A stretch of DNA of 64,000 nucleotides, taken from Campylobacter sp. CCS1377 (lineage in GTDB: Bacteria; Campylobacterota; Campylobacteria; Campylobacterales; Campylobacteraceae). Positions 28,414-39,660 of the stretch are shown piece after piece. Numbering within the stretch: the first letter of the stretch is position 1; each line of letters starts with the position of its first letter. The stretch lies in contig NZ_CP155620.1 of the NCBI RefSeq assembly GCF_040008265.1, positions 558,001 to 622,000 of the forward strand, in the 5' to 3' direction. Made by a program: the position numbers and the translations under genes. The notes under the pieces are model-generated. The model searched no databases. It was not told the origin of the DNA and saw only the letters and a program-made list of their open reading frames with translations.

Positions 28414-30987
28414 ATGGCAAATATACAAGAATTTTTAACCGATAATATGCTTTCAAATGTAGAAAGTGCTGCTTCTTTAGCAATACATTCTAAAAATAAT
28501 GAAATTGTTCCATTGCACCTTTTTTGGGCTTTAGTTGTAGATAGTCAAAGCATTTTAAATCAAATTTTTAACAAATTAAATATTTCCAAAGAAGCTTTAG
28601 AACTCGAAGTTAAAAGCAAAATTTCAAATCTTGCTACAAGTTCTAATGTGAATCGTGAGAATGTACGTTTTTCTAGCGACTTTATCAATTCCTTAGAAAG
28701 CGCAAAAGGCTTAATGAGTGCTAATGGCGATAGTTATTTAAGCGTAGATACTTGGCTTATAAGCGAAAGTGAGAAAAATCCTATCAAAGAAATTTTAGCT
28801 AAATTTATAAATATTAAAGAATTTCAAAAAGAACTCGAAAGCTTAAGAGCAGGGCGTAAAATAGACAGCAAAACAAGTGATGAAACCTTAGATAGCTTAA
28901 ATAAATTTGGTATAGATTTAACTGCAAAGGCAAGCGAAGGCAAGCTTGATCCTGTTATAGGTAGAGAAGAAGAGATTGAACGCGTGATGCAAATTCTTAT
29001 ACGCAAAACCAAAAATAATCCCATACTTTTAGGCGAACCAGGTGTGGGAAAAACAGCAATTGTGGAAGCTTTAGCACAAAGAATTGTCAAAAAAGATGTG
29101 CCAAAGTCTTTGCAAAATAAAAAAGTCATAGCCCTTGATATGAGTGCATTAATCGCAGGAGCAAAATATCGTGGAGAATTTGAAGATAGACTCAAAGCAG
29201 TAGTTAATGAAGTCATAAAAAGTGAAAATATTATACTTTTCATCGATGAAATTCATACTATAGTTGGAGCAGGGGCCAGTGAAGGAAGTATGGATGCGGC
29301 AAATATCTTAAAACCAGCACTTGCAAGAGGAGAGCTTCACACTATAGGCGCAACAACTTTAAAAGAATACCGCAAATATTTTGAAAAAGACGCGGCCTTA
29401 CAACGCCGTTTTCAACCTGTAAATGTGGGTGAACCTAGTGTAAATGAAGCTTTAGCAATGCTAAGAGGTATTAAAGAAAAGCTTGAAATTCATCATAATG
29501 TTACTATAAATGATAGTGCCTTAGTCGCTGCTGCTAAGCTTTCAAAACGTTATATCGCAGATCGTTTTTTACCTGATAAAGCAATTGATCTAATCGATGA
29601 GGCTGCGGCTGAACTTAAAATGCAGATTGAAAGCGAACCAAGTTCTTTAAGAAAAGTCCGTAAAGATATAGAAACTTTAGAGGTGGAAAATGAAGCTTTA
29701 AAAATGGAAAATGATGAAAAAAATCAAAAAAGACTTGATGAAATTTCTAAAGAATTGGCTAATTTAAAAGAAAAACAAAGTGCTTTAAATTCGCAATTTG
29801 AAAATGAAAAAGGCGTTTTTGATAGCATAAGTTTAAAGAAAAAAGAAATTGATAGCTTAAAAAACGAAGCTATTTTTGCAAAAAACAAAGGCGAATTTCA
29901 AAAAGCAGCAGAATTAGAATACGGCAAAATTCCAGAATGCGAAAAAGAAGTGGCAAATTTAGAGGATAAATGGAAAAAAATGAGTGAAAATGGAGTTTTG
30001 CTTAAAAATCAAGTCGATGAAGATTTAGTTGCAGGGATTTTAAGTAAATGGACGGGCATTAGCGTGCAAAAAATGCTAACTTCTGAAAAACAAAAATTCC
30101 TAGAAGTAGAAAAACATTTAAAAGAAAGTGTCATCGGACAAGACAAGGCTTTAGGTGCTTTAGCAAGAGCCATTAAACGCAATAAAGCAGGGCTTAATGC
30201 AGATAACAAACCTATAGGAAGTTTTTTATTCTTAGGTCCAACAGGGGTAGGAAAAACACAATCAGCTAAGGCTTTAGCTAAGTTTTTATTTGATGATGAA
30301 AAAGCAATGATCCGCTTTGATATGAGTGAATTTATGGAAAAACATAGCGTTTCAAGGCTTTTAGGCGCACCTCCAGGATATATAGGACATGAAGAAGGTG
30401 GAGAACTTACCGAAGCAGTGCGTAGAAAGCCTTATAGCGTGCTTTTGTTTGATGAAGTTGAAAAAGCACATAAAGATGTGTTTAATGTGCTTTTAGGAAT
30501 TTTAGATGATGGTAGGGCTACAGATAGCAAAGGTGTAACAGTGGATTTTAAAAATACCATTATTATTTTAACGTCAAATATCGCCTCAAGTGCTATTATG
30601 AATTTAAGTGGAAAAGAACAAGAAGATGCGGTAAAAAATGAGTTAAAAAATTTCTTTAAGCCTGAATTTTTAAATCGTTTAGATGATATTATTACCTTTA
30701 ATCCACTGGGCAAAGATGAAGCTTATGAAATCGTTAAGCTTTTATTTAAAGACTTGCAGATTAGTTTGGAAAATAAAGGCATAAAAGCAAGTTTAAGTGA
30801 AAATGCTGCGCTTTTAATCGCCAAAGATGGCTTTGATCCTGATTTTGGCGCAAGACCTTTAAAAAGAGCAATTTATGATCTTGTAGAAGATAAGTTAAGC
30901 GATATGATACTAGCCGATGAATTAAGTGAAAATGATGAGATTATCATCGATACGCAAAATGATGAAATCATTATTAAAAAAGTTTAA
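28414..30987 (+). CDS. clpB: Disaggregating chaperone ClpB
   Basis: ClpB extracts proteins from aggregates together with DnaK. The 857-residue protein has the N domain (1-145) and AAA-1 with Walker A GEPGVGKT near 204 and the Walker B region [15 protein letters not shown] coiled-coil M domain follows (about 395-525), then AAA-2 with GPTGVGKT near 605 and [14 protein letters not shown], and the C-terminal arginine sensor block [11 protein letters not shown]. An AAAGGAG ribosome site precedes the ATG. Confidence 0.97.
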   Translation: MANIQEFLTDNMLSNVESAASLAIHSKNNEIVPLHLFWALVVDSQSILNQIFNKLNISKEALELEVKSKISNLATSSNVNRENVRFSSDFINSLESAKGLMSANGDSYLSVDTWLISESEKNPIKEILAKFINIKEFQKELESLRAGRKIDSKTSDETLDSLNKFGIDLTAKASEGKLDPVIGREEEIERVMQILIRKTKNNPILLGEPGVGKTAIVEALAQRIVKKDVPKSLQNKKVIALDMSALIAGAKYRGEFEDRLKAVVNEVIKSENIILFIDEIHTIVGAGASEGSMDAANILKPALARGELHTIGATTLKEYRKYFEKDAALQRRFQPVNVGEPSVNEALAMLRGIKEKLEIHHNVTINDSALVAAAKLSKRYIADRFLPDKAIDLIDEAAAELKMQIESEPSSLRKVRKDIETLEVENEALKMENDEKNQKRLDEISKELANLKEKQSALNSQFENEKGVFDSISLKKKEIDSLKNEAIFAKNKGEFQKAAELEYGKIPECEKEVANLEDKWKKMSENGVLLKNQVDEDLVAGILSKWTGISVQKMLTSEKQKFLEVEKHLKESVIGQDKALGALARAIKRNKAGLNADNKPIGSFLFLGPTGVGKTQSAKALAKFLFDDEKAMIRFDMSEFMEKHSVSRLLGAPPGYIGHEEGGELTEAVRRKPYSVLLFDEVEKAHKDVFNVLLGILDDGRATDSKGVTVDFKNTIIILTSNIASSAIMNLSGKEQEDAVKNELKNFFKPEFLNRLDDIITFNPLGKDEAYEIVKLLFKDLQISLENKGIKASLSENAALLIAKDGFDPDFGARPLKRAIYDLVEDKLSDMILADELSENDEIIIDTQNDEIIIKKV

Positions 30988-30993
30988 AAATAA

Positions 30994-31037
30994 TAACTTT
31001 ATAGGATAAATCATACTTTTTTTATCTTATAAAGTTA
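30994..31037. terminator. Imperfect inverted repeat after clpB
   Basis: TAACTTTATAGGATA and its near complement TATCTTATAAAGTTA flank a T-rich loop, 7 bp after the clpB stop. It could end clpB transcription. There is no distinct U tract, so a regulatory role for the next gene is also possible. Confidence 0.45.
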
Positions 31038-31137
31038 CCAAAAACTTACAAATTTAAAAAATATATACTTTTCTTTTGCACTTTCTTTACTCTTTTGCTA
31101 TGCTATATAAATTCAACATTATTCTAAAGGAGGAAGA

Positions 31138-32406
31138 ATGAGTGCAAAACCTATTCGTTGGTTTACTTTCATTGTTTTGGTTATAGGAGGAGGGACGGTT
31201 TTTAAGCTCTCTTCTTTAAAGGATGCTTTTTATGTGCCTATGCAAGAGTTTATGAATCTTAGCAATACGCAAATTGGACTCGCGCTTTCTGTATATGGTA
31301 TCGTTCAAACGGTGGGAAATTTTGCTTCTATTTATATAGCTGATAGATTTTCTAAGAAAATTCTTATACCATTTTCTTTGATTTGTGTGGGTTTGGTTGG
31401 AATTTATATTTCTACTTTTCCATCATTTTATGGGGTTTTAATCGCTTGGGGTTTGCTTTCTTTGTTTGGAGAAGTTGTGTATTGGCCTGTGCTTTTAAAA
31501 GCTATTCGTTTGCTTGGAGATTCTACGCAACAAGGAAGACTTTTTGGGTTTTTAGAAGCAGGGCGTGGTGTTGTGGATACTATAGTTGCTTTTAGTGCTT
31601 TAGGAATTTTCTTGCTTTTGGGTTCTGGGGCAGGTGGTTTAAAAGCGGCTATACTTTTTTATAGTGCTTGTGTTATCATTGCAGGCGTCTTGGCATATTT
31701 CTTACTTGAAGATGATAAGATCAATACCAAAGATGAGCAAGGGCATGAGATTAGCAAAAATAAAGCTGCTTGGAATGGAGTTATAAAAGCTGTTAAAACT
31801 CCTGAAATTTGGGTTGTTTCTTTGACAATTTTTACTATTTATTCAGTGTATTGTGGGCTTACTTATTTTATACCTTTTTTAAAAGATATTTACGGTATGC
31901 CTGTAGCTTTGGTGGGTGCTTATGGTATTATCAATCAATACACCTTAAAGCTAGTTGGTGGTCCAATTGGTGGATATTTGGCAGATAAAACCTTTCATTC
32001 ATCTACTAGATATTTGCGTTTTGCTTTGGTTTTAGCAGCAATTTCAATTTTAATCTTCATTTTTATGCCTCATGAAAAGTTAAACATTTATTTTGGTATG
32101 AGTTTGACTTTGGGTTTTGCGGCTATTGTTTTTACTATGCGTGCGACATTTTTTGCTCCTGTGGATGAAATTGAAATGCCAAGAGAGATTAGTGGTGCTG
32201 CGATGAGTATAGCTTGTATATTTGGTTATTCGCCACAACTTTTTTGCTTTGCACTTTACGGCTTTATTATTGATCAATTTAAGGGTTTATTGGGCTATCA
32301 AATTGTTTTTGCCTTAATGGGCTTTTTTGCAATTTGCGGTGTGGTAGTCACAACCATCTTGCTTAAAATGATAGCTAAGAAAAAAGCATTAAAAGGGGCA
32401 GCGTAA
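31138..32406 (+). CDS. MFS sugar-type transporter, YihN-like
   Basis: This 422-residue protein has about 12 membrane helices and closely resembles, as I remember it, E. coli YihN. Shared stretches include FKLSSLKDAFYVPMQEF, the WPVLLKAIR region, QQGRLFGFLEAGRGVVDT and VALVGAYGIINQY. YihN's substrate is not firmly known, and its neighbours suggest a sugar or sugar derivative. A strong AAAGGAGGAAG ribosome site precedes the ATG. The stop overlaps the TIM-barrel gene start (ATG 32406), so the pair is one operon inserted between clpB and pbpA. Confidence 0.85.
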   Translation: MSAKPIRWFTFIVLVIGGGTVFKLSSLKDAFYVPMQEFMNLSNTQIGLALSVYGIVQTVGNFASIYIADRFSKKILIPFSLICVGLVGIYISTFPSFYGVLIAWGLLSLFGEVVYWPVLLKAIRLLGDSTQQGRLFGFLEAGRGVVDTIVAFSALGIFLLLGSGAGGLKAAILFYSACVIIAGVLAYFLLEDDKINTKDEQGHEISKNKAAWNGVIKAVKTPEIWVVSLTIFTIYSVYCGLTYFIPFLKDIYGMPVALVGAYGIINQYTLKLVGGPIGGYLADKTFHSSTRYLRFALVLAAISILIFIFMPHEKLNIYFGMSLTLGFAAIVFTMRATFFAPVDEIEMPREISGAAMSIACIFGYSPQLFCFALYGFIIDQFKGLLGYQIVFALMGFFAICGVVVTTILLKMIAKKKALKGAA

Positions 32407-33416
32407 TGAAAATTGGCTTAGAAACAGAAAGTATGCACCTTTGGTTTCAAAATGGCAGAATGGATATATTTTCTTATATTGATTTTGCTAAGGAATTAGG
32501 GTGCAATGGAATAATTATAAATTTGATTAAAGATTTTGGATTGGACGAAGAATGGGGATGCTTAGGAAGCAACGAGCCTTCTCATTTGGCAAAGATAAGA
32601 GCTAAGCTTGATGAGTATGATATGTATTGCGAGCTTGATTCTAAGGGTTTCGAGAGAGTTAAATTTGAAAAAATTGCTAAAGTAGCACAGGTTTTAGGAG
32701 CGAAAATCATTCGCTCCTATGTACCCTTAACTGATAAAAGCAAGCAGGTTAAAAATGCTAGCGATGGGGCGTTTGATGATTCTAAAATCACGGCTAAATT
32801 TGATAAGAATGATTTTTTAAATTCAAGCGAGGAAATCAAGGCTTTGATACCTTTATTAGAGCAATACGATTTAAAACTTGCTATTGAAAATCATGAATAT
32901 CAAACTTCTGATGATTTGCTAGAATTACTAAATTTAATCAATCATCCTAGAGTAGGGTTTTTGTATGATTTTGGAAATTCTATGATGGCTTATGAAGAGC
33001 CCATTAAGGCTTGTAAAGATATGGCAAAATATACTTTTAGCACTCATTGTAAAGATCATATTGTTTTTATTGAAGATGGGATTGAGTATGTTTGTGGTGT
33101 GCCTTTGGGTGAGGGTAATATCGATATAAAAGCTTGTGTTGAAATTTTAAAACAGGCGGGTTTAGAGCGTATTAATATAGAGCAGTGTTATCCTTATTGT
33201 GCTACTTTTAAAAGAGAAAAAGGAGTAGGCGGAGTGAGTGAGCTTGGAAAGGGTACTTTTAAGATCGAAAAACCTTTATTTAAGGGTTTAAAGGCAATGC
33301 AGTATTACTATCCTCAAGAAGTTTCAAAAGAGCATTTAGAAAAGCTTTTAAAACTTCAAAAAGAAGGTTGCGAGAAAAGCGTGAAGCATTTAAAAGAAAT
33401 TTTAAATGCTTTGTAA
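32406..33416 (+). CDS. Sugar-phosphate isomerase/epimerase-like TIM-barrel protein (YihM-like)
   Basis: The 336-residue protein belongs to the xylose-isomerase-like/AP endonuclease 2 TIM-barrel family. It begins KIGLETESMHLWFQNGRMDI. The metal-binding carboxylates and histidines are recognisable in LAIENHEYQ, YDFGNSMM, HCKDHIVF and NIEQCYPY. In E. coli the YihM gene sits beside yihN, the same partnership as here. The likely role is isomerisation or epimerisation of a sugar, acid sugar or inositol-like compound. Which one cannot be told. It converges on pbpA. Confidence 0.8.
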   Translation: MKIGLETESMHLWFQNGRMDIFSYIDFAKELGCNGIIINLIKDFGLDEEWGCLGSNEPSHLAKIRAKLDEYDMYCELDSKGFERVKFEKIAKVAQVLGAKIIRSYVPLTDKSKQVKNASDGAFDDSKITAKFDKNDFLNSSEEIKALIPLLEQYDLKLAIENHEYQTSDDLLELLNLINHPRVGFLYDFGNSMMAYEEPIKACKDMAKYTFSTHCKDHIVFIEDGIEYVCGVPLGEGNIDIKACVEILKQAGLERINIEQCYPYCATFKREKGVGGVSELGKGTFKIEKPLFKGLKAMQYYYPQEVSKEHLEKLLKLQKEGCEKSVKHLKEILNAL

Positions 33417-33438
33417 GGATATTAAATCAAGAATTGGA

Positions 33439-35373
33439 TTAAAATATAATCTCGCTTTCGCTTTGATCGACGCTTTGTCTTGGAAAAGGAGATTTTGGAG
33501 TGTAATACTCTATCTCTCCTTTATATAGACTTTTTTTAACTTCCGCAGGTATCATAAATTTTCTCGTGCTTTCTGGAAATTTCTGGATATATTCTTCGAT
33601 AAACATTTTAAACACAGGTGCTGCTGTTCTTGCCCCACCTTCTGTTTTTTTCATAGGTTTGTTATTGTCATTTCCATACCAAATGAGTGCTTCAATTTCA
33701 GGTGTTAAACCACAAAACCAAGCATCAACACTATTATTAGTCGTGCCAGTTTTTCCTGCTATTTCAATACCTTTAACTCTTGCGTTGCGTCCCGTGCCTT
33801 GTTCAACTGCATTTTTCATCATATCCAAAGTTAAGAATACTTGTTCGCTTTCGCTTACTTTTTGCTCTTGCGGAATAAATTCAAAAATAAGTTCATTGTT
33901 TTTATTTTTGACTTTTTTAATTAAAATAGGTTCTTTTATGGTGCCATAATTTCCAAACATGGTATAAAATTTAGAGTATTCTAAAGGAGAAATCCCAAAA
34001 CTGCCAAGCACTATAGAAAGATCAACGGGTATGTTTTTAAAACCAAATTCACTAAGTTTTTGATGGACAACATCAAGTCCCATAGCAAGTGCTAAGTTGA
34101 TGGTCGCTAAGTTTCTTGAGCCTGTTAGAGCTTGTTTTAAGGTAATCATACCTTGAAAATTTCCACCATAGTTTTTGGGTTTCCAATCTTTCTCATCTTC
34201 TTCAGTACTTTCAAAAATTCTCGAAATATCAGCAATTTCACTCATTGGAGAATATCCAAGATTGATCGCAGCTTGATAAACAAAAGGCTTGAAAGAACTT
34301 CCAGGTTGCCTTGAGCTTTGAGTAGCACGGTTATAGTTGCTTTTTGTATAATCAACCCCGCCTACTAAAGCCAAAACATCTCCATTTTTGTGATTTACCA
34401 CAACCATGGCACCATTTAATGTGCTTAAATTTGCATCTTTATCTCTTTTGACAATCTCATCATAACCAAATTTTAAAGCATTTTGAGCCATATTTTGCAC
34501 ATCAAGGTCTATGGCAAGTTCTATTTTATAGCCACCCGTTTTAAGATCTGTGATATTTCCTTCAAGTTGTTTTATGACTTCATCTACCACATAAGGAGCA
34601 GCGTTTTGAGTGAGGGTTTCATCATAAACTTGCGGAACTTCTGACATGGCTTGTGTGTATTCTTCTTGCGAGATCCAGCCAAGATTGTGCATTCTTTTAA
34701 TGACATTATTAGCTCTTGAAATAGAAAGATCTAAGTGTTTGGTTGGATCATAAGTGCTTGGGGCTTTTGGCATACCCACAAGCATAGCAATTTCTTTAAG
34801 GCTTAATTCATTTAATTCTTTATGAAAATATCCTTGTGCTGCAGTTTTTACTCCATAATATCCATGTCCAAAAAAGATGTAGTTTAGGTATCTTTCAAGT
34901 ATTTCTTCCTTGCTTAAAAAAGTTTCTATACTATAAGCAAGTATGGCCTCTTTGACTTTTCTTGTTAGAGTTCTTTCTGGAGTTAATTCTGTATTTTTGA
35001 TGAGTTGCTGAGTAAGAGTTGAAGCGCCTTCCATGGTTTTGCCGCCACTTCTAATGATTTTTATTATTGCTCTAAATATTGCATCGATATTTACTCCATC
35101 ATGCTCAAAAAAGCTAGTGTCTTCAATAGCAACAAGTGCTTCTATAAGGCGTGGCGGAAGTTCATCGTAGGTTGCATAAAATCTATGTTGTTCAAAAACA
35201 TTAGCAATCAATTTGCCATTGCGATCATAAATTTGTGTTGTAAGAGCTGGACGGTATTCTTTAAAAGCATAATCATCCATATTTGCCCCGAAAAATAAAT
35301 ACAAAGCATAAGCAACAAAAATTAAAATAAAAAATAAAGCAAGAGCAATGCAAGTTTTTAAAATTTTCATCAT
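33439..35373 (-). CDS. pbpA: Class A penicillin-binding protein 1A
   Basis: This bifunctional peptidoglycan synthase of 644 residues has an N-terminal membrane helix (about 7-30). The glycosyltransferase domain (about 50-230) has the catalytic Glu in AIEDTSFFEHDGV and the block GASTLTQQLIKN. The transpeptidase domain has SxxK in QPGSSFKPF, SxN in GSRNLAT and KTG in GKTGTTNNS. The C-terminal tail is charged and loosely conserved. It overlaps maf by 4 bp. Confidence 0.96.
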   Translation of the reverse strand: MMKILKTCIALALFFILIFVAYALYLFFGANMDDYAFKEYRPALTTQIYDRNGKLIANVFEQHRFYATYDELPPRLIEALVAIEDTSFFEHDGVNIDAIFRAIIKIIRSGGKTMEGASTLTQQLIKNTELTPERTLTRKVKEAILAYSIETFLSKEEILERYLNYIFFGHGYYGVKTAAQGYFHKELNELSLKEIAMLVGMPKAPSTYDPTKHLDLSISRANNVIKRMHNLGWISQEEYTQAMSEVPQVYDETLTQNAAPYVVDEVIKQLEGNITDLKTGGYKIELAIDLDVQNMAQNALKFGYDEIVKRDKDANLSTLNGAMVVVNHKNGDVLALVGGVDYTKSNYNRATQSSRQPGSSFKPFVYQAAINLGYSPMSEIADISRIFESTEEDEKDWKPKNYGGNFQGMITLKQALTGSRNLATINLALAMGLDVVHQKLSEFGFKNIPVDLSIVLGSFGISPLEYSKFYTMFGNYGTIKEPILIKKVKNKNNELIFEFIPQEQKVSESEQVFLTLDMMKNAVEQGTGRNARVKGIEIAGKTGTTNNSVDAWFCGLTPEIEALIWYGNDNNKPMKKTEGGARTAAPVFKMFIEEYIQKFPESTRKFMIPAEVKKSLYKGEIEYYTPKSPFPRQSVDQSESEIIF

Positions 35374-35921
35374 AAATAAGCCTTTAGTGTTTTGGTATCA
35401 AGCCCCAAAGCGGTGCTTAAATTTCCTATTTGTTTATAAATATAGTCCTTATGAAAACCTTCACACATAATCGCCCCTGCCTTTCCTTTAAAAATCTCGC
35501 TTTCCACATATTTTTTTAAAGCATTTTCATCAAATTTTTTAAAATAAAGCATAGTTTTTGAAAGAGAAAAAATACGTTTTTTAGGGTTACTTAGCAAAAA
35601 AGCACTTAAAATACTTGCCTTGTAATTATTTTGCAAACTAAGCATTTTATAAGCTTCTTCCTTATCTTTTGCCTTAGTTAAAATTTTATTATCCACGCAA
35701 ACTATACTATCAGCAAAAAGCAACATTTCATTTTTAAATTCATCTTTAAAACTCTCTAAAAATTGCTTTTCTTTTTCCAAAACGATTTTTTGCACATAAA
35801 CACTAGGGGATAAATTTTTATTCAAATTCTCATTATAATCAAAGCCAACTTGTTTAAAATCAATACCAGCATCTTTTAACAAATTCGCCCTAGAAATAGA
35901 ATTTGAAGCAAGGATTATCAT
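35370..35921 (-). CDS. maf: Maf-family nucleotide pyrophosphatase
   Basis: The 183-residue protein has the Maf N-terminal loop LASNSISRANLL (residues 4-15) and the ADSIVCVDNKIL motif containing the catalytic Asp. The EAYKML and GKAGAIMCEG region follows. Maf proteins remove pyrophosphate from non-canonical or ordinary NTPs. It sits between alaS (3 bp) and pbpA. Confidence 0.9.
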   Translation of the reverse strand: MIILASNSISRANLLKDAGIDFKQVGFDYNENLNKNLSPSVYVQKIVLEKEKQFLESFKDEFKNEMLLFADSIVCVDNKILTKAKDKEEAYKMLSLQNNYKASILSAFLLSNPKKRIFSLSKTMLYFKKFDENALKKYVESEIFKGKAGAIMCEGFHKDYIYKQIGNLSTALGLDTKTLKAYL

Positions 35922-35924
35922 TGA

Positions 35925-38453
35925 TTAAAGTCCTTTTTCTATTAAATTTAGAGCCACATTTAGTGCTTCATCAATCTTACTTATATCCTTACCACCAGCA
36001 GTAGCAAAATCATCTCTTCCGCCACCATTTCCACCTAAAATTTGTGCAATTTCTTTGACAATATTTCCTGCCTTTAAAGGAGCGTTTTTAACTCCTGCTG
36101 CAAGGGTAATTTTTTCATCTTTTGCTTGTAAAAGTAAAATCACAGCGGAATTAAATTTATTTTTAAAATCATCAATCATTGCTTTAATATCGCCATTATC
36201 CACGCGCTCTACGCAAACTTGTACCCCTTTTAGAGTTTGAGTTTTTAACTCGCTTTTGTTTGAGTTTTTAAGTTCATTTTTAAGATTTATGATTTCATTT
36301 TTAAGTTTTTTAATGCCTAAACTCAAATCATTGCTTTTAAGTTCTTCTTTAAGACTTAAATTTTCATTGATAAAGCTTTTTACATATTCTAATGCAGCCC
36401 TTGAAGCAACAGCTTCAATGCGTCTTACTCCAGCACTTACGCCACTTTCTTTTACTATATAAAAGCTTCCAATTTGTGCGGTATTTTTTACATGAGTTCC
36501 CCCACAAAGTTCTTTACTTGCTCCAAGTGTTAAAACACGCACATTTGAAGCGTATTTTTCGCTAAATAAAGCAATCGCACCGCTTTTTTTAGCCCTCTCT
36601 AAACTCATCATTTCTAGCACGGCTTCATCGGCATTTATAATCATTTCATTGACTCTTTTTTCTATCATTTCAAGCTCGCTTTTTTCTAAGGCTTTGTGAT
36701 GAGTAAAATCAAATCTTAATTTGTTAAATTCCACTAAAGAGCCTGCTTGTGAAATATGGCTTCCTAAAATTTCTCTTAAAGCTTGATGTAAAAGATGAGT
36801 TGCAGAGTGATGTCTTGCGATTTGCTCCCTTTTATCTGTATCAATTTTTGCTTTTACAAGATCATTTACTTTTAATTCTTCATTTGCATTTACAAGACTT
36901 AAATTAAGGTTAAAGAATTTTTGTGTGTCTAAAACTTCACACTCATTTATATATCCAATATCTGCACTTTGTCCGCCACTTGTTGCGTAAAATGGAGTAT
37001 TTTCCAGCATTACCCAACCTTTTCCTTTAAGACTTGAAACTTCTTTAAAGTTTTCATCTAAAAGGGCTAGAATTTTACTCTCACATTCTGTTTTTTCATA
37101 ACCCACAAAGTTATTTTCTCCAAATTTTTCAAGCAAAGCTTTAAAATCCCCACTTGCTACCTTATCTCCACTTCCTTTCCAAGAAGCTTTTGCACGATTT
37201 TTTTGCTCGTTCATTAGTTCATCAAATTTAGCTTCATCAACTTTTAAATTTTTCTCTCTTAACATATCTTGCGTTAAATCAAGCGGAAAACCATAAGTAT
37301 CATAAAGTTTAAAAGCCACTTCCCCGCTAAAAATTTCTTTAGTATTTTTAAGCTCTTCATTAAAAATTTCAATTCCATTTTCAATTGTGCTTAAAAATCT
37401 CTCTTCTTCAAGGCGAATTTGTTCTTTAACAAAGTCTTTTTTCTCATTTAAATAAGTGTAGTGATTTCCCATTAAATCACAAACCACATCGACTAATTTA
37501 TACATAAAAGCATTTTTAAATCCCAGCAAATATCCATGTCTTAAGGCACGACGCAAGATACGACGCAAAACATAACCTCTGCCTTCTTTATCAAAACTCG
37601 TTCCTTGTGCGAGTAAAAATACACTTGATCTTATATGATCAGCTATAACTCTAAAGCTCGCTCCACTTTCATAAACATAAGCTTTACCGCAAAGTTTTGA
37701 AATTTCATTAATAATTGGCATAAAAAGCGAACTATCAAAATTGCTAAATTTACCTTCTTTTATAGCTGTAACTCTTTCAAGTCCCATTCCTGTATCAATA
37801 CTTGGTTTTGGCAATGGAGTAAGTGTGCCATCAGCACTTCTTTCATATTGCATAAAAACAAGATTCCAAATTTCTAAGAATCTATCTCCATCGCCACCCA
37901 TATAATCTTCACTACTATTAAAATGCTCACTTCCTTGATCATAAAAAATTTCACTACAAGGACCACATGGACCTGTATCTCCCATTTGCCAGAAATTATC
38001 TTTATCGCCAAATTTATAAATTCTATCTTTTTCGATGTGTTTTTGCCACAACTCATAAGCTTCATCATCATTCTCATGCACGGTAACATAAAGTCTATCT
38101 TTAGGGAGTTTTAAAATTTCAGTCACAAATTCCCAAGCATAAGCAATAGCCTGCTCTTTAAAATAATCTCCAAAACTAAAATTCCCAAGCATTTCAAAAA
38201 AGGTATGATGACGGGCTGTGTAGCCAACATTATCTAAGTCATTATGCTTTCCACCAGCTCTTATGCAAGTTTGACAACTTGTTTTGCGTGGTGGGTTTGG
38301 GCGTGGTACTTCACCTGTAAATATGCTTTTAAAAGGCACCATTCCGGCATTAGTAAAAAGTAAACTCGCATCATCAGGCACTAAAGGGCTTGAAGGAGTG
38401 ATTTCATGTCCTTTTGACTTAAAAAAATTTAAATATTCGCTTCTAATATCCAT
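35925..38453 (-). CDS. alaS: Alanyl-tRNA synthetase
   Basis: AlaS charges tRNA-Ala and edits misactivated Ser and Gly. The 842-residue protein has the class II core at residues 1-240 ([46 protein letters not shown]). A tRNA-recognition helical domain follows, then the editing domain with the zinc ligands of [10 protein letters not shown] and CGGTHVKN. The C-terminal part is DHHA1, with [17 protein letters not shown]. Length is normal. It starts the alaS-maf-pbpA run. Confidence 0.97.
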   Translation of the reverse strand: MDIRSEYLNFFKSKGHEITPSSPLVPDDASLLFTNAGMVPFKSIFTGEVPRPNPPRKTSCQTCIRAGGKHNDLDNVGYTARHHTFFEMLGNFSFGDYFKEQAIAYAWEFVTEILKLPKDRLYVTVHENDDEAYELWQKHIEKDRIYKFGDKDNFWQMGDTGPCGPCSEIFYDQGSEHFNSSEDYMGGDGDRFLEIWNLVFMQYERSADGTLTPLPKPSIDTGMGLERVTAIKEGKFSNFDSSLFMPIINEISKLCGKAYVYESGASFRVIADHIRSSVFLLAQGTSFDKEGRGYVLRRILRRALRHGYLLGFKNAFMYKLVDVVCDLMGNHYTYLNEKKDFVKEQIRLEEERFLSTIENGIEIFNEELKNTKEIFSGEVAFKLYDTYGFPLDLTQDMLREKNLKVDEAKFDELMNEQKNRAKASWKGSGDKVASGDFKALLEKFGENNFVGYEKTECESKILALLDENFKEVSSLKGKGWVMLENTPFYATSGGQSADIGYINECEVLDTQKFFNLNLSLVNANEELKVNDLVKAKIDTDKREQIARHHSATHLLHQALREILGSHISQAGSLVEFNKLRFDFTHHKALEKSELEMIEKRVNEMIINADEAVLEMMSLERAKKSGAIALFSEKYASNVRVLTLGASKELCGGTHVKNTAQIGSFYIVKESGVSAGVRRIEAVASRAALEYVKSFINENLSLKEELKSNDLSLGIKKLKNEIINLKNELKNSNKSELKTQTLKGVQVCVERVDNGDIKAMIDDFKNKFNSAVILLLQAKDEKITLAAGVKNAPLKAGNIVKEIAQILGGNGGGRDDFATAGGKDISKIDEALNVALNLIEKGL

Positions 38454-38580
38454 AATCTTTTGTCTTTCTTTAAATAAAATATAAAAAATTAAAAAAGATA
38501 TAATACCAAAATTACTTTAAATTAAGTAAAACTAACATACAATAAGCCTTTTAAATTTTAATAATTCTTAAGGAAAATAA

Positions 38581-39660
38581 GTGAATTTCATCAATCTTGC
38601 CAAACAATACGAAACTTATAAACAAGAGATCGATAATGCAATTTCGGAAGTTTTAAGCAGCACTTCTTTTATAGGTGGTGCGAAATTAAATGAATTTGAA
38701 ACAAATTTAGCTAAATATGTGGGCGTTAAGCATGCTATTGGTTGTTCTAGTGGTACAAGTGCTTTATATCTGGCTTTAAAGGCTTTAAATATCAAGGAAG
38801 GTGATGAAGTTATTGTGCCTAGTTTTACCTTTATAGCTACAGCTGAAATGGTGGCTTTAATTGGTGCTAAGCCTGTTTTTGTGGATATAAATTTGGATAA
38901 TTTTAATATTAATTTTGAAGCTTTAAAAAATGCCATCACTCCTAAAACAAAGGCGGTCATTGTGGTAAGTATGTTTGGGCAAATGAGTGATTTAGAAGAT
39001 TTAAATGCTATTTGTGAAAGCAAAAATATAAGCTTGATTGAAGATGGTGCGCAAAGTTTTGGAGCGAGTTTTAAGGGTAAAAAATCTTGTTCTATTGCTA
39101 AAATTTCTTGCACGAGCTTTTTTCCTTCTAAACCTTTGGGAGCTTATGGGGATGGTGGAGCGATTTTTTGTAATGATGATGAAATAGCTAAGAATTTAAG
39201 AATTCTACTCAACCACGGACAAACGCAGCGTTATAAACACGAATTTATAGGTATAAATGCAAGACTTGATACTCTTCAAGCGGCTGTTTTAAATGTAAAA
39301 TTAAAGCATTTAGATGAAGAGTTAAACAAAAGACAAAAGATAGCAAAAATTTACGATGAAAACTTAAGTAATTGTCAAATTCCAAAAATTAATGAATTTG
39401 CCATCAGTGCTTACGCGCAATATAGTGTTTTAGTAGAAGATAGAGTTAGGGTTTTAAAAGCTTTAGAAAAGGCAAATATCCCTTATGCAATCCACTATCC
39501 AACGCCACTGCACAAACAACTTTGTTTTGGTGAATTTTCGCATTTAAAACTAGCAAATTCAGAATATGTAAGCGAACACATTTTATCCTTGCCATTTTCC
39601 GCATTTTTAAGCGAAGATGAGCAAGAGCAAATCATTGCGGTATTTAAGAATTTCAAATGA
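38581..39660 (+). CDS. DegT/DnrJ/EryC1-family PLP aminotransferase
   Basis: The 359-residue protein starts at GTG behind AAGGAAAAT; no nearer ATG fits. It is a sugar aminotransferase of the DegT family, with GCSSGTSALYLALKAL (PLP phosphate site, near 59-74), EDGAQSFGA and the Schiff-base lysine in SCTSFFPSKPLGAYGDGGA. It probably makes an amino sugar for surface polysaccharide, with the oxidoreductase whose start overlaps its stop. From memory the pair is Cj0505c/Cj0504c. Confidence 0.9.
   Translation: MNFINLAKQYETYKQEIDNAISEVLSSTSFIGGAKLNEFETNLAKYVGVKHAIGCSSGTSALYLALKALNIKEGDEVIVPSFTFIATAEMVALIGAKPVFVDINLDNFNINFEALKNAITPKTKAVIVVSMFGQMSDLEDLNAICESKNISLIEDGAQSFGASFKGKKSCSIAKISCTSFFPSKPLGAYGDGGAIFCNDDEIAKNLRILLNHGQTQRYKHEFIGINARLDTLQAAVLNVKLKHLDEELNKRQKIAKIYDENLSNCQIPKINEFAISAYAQYSVLVEDRVRVLKALEKANIPYAIHYPTPLHKQLCFGEFSHLKLANSEYVSEHILSLPFSAFLSEDEQEQIIAVFKNFK

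Noticed and set aside
28824-29243. Minus-strand frame of 139 codons inside clpB
   Set aside because: It is the reverse shadow of the AAA-1 coding sequence, with no ribosome site and low-complexity Ser/Leu composition typical of antisense frames.
30994-31037. CIRCE (HrcA) operator after clpB
   Set aside because: The palindrome does not contain TTAGCACTC/GAGTGCTAA. It is better read as a terminator-like repeat.
38616-39113. Minus-strand frame of 165 codons inside the aminotransferase gene
   Set aside because: It is an antisense shadow of a clearly conserved DegT-family protein.
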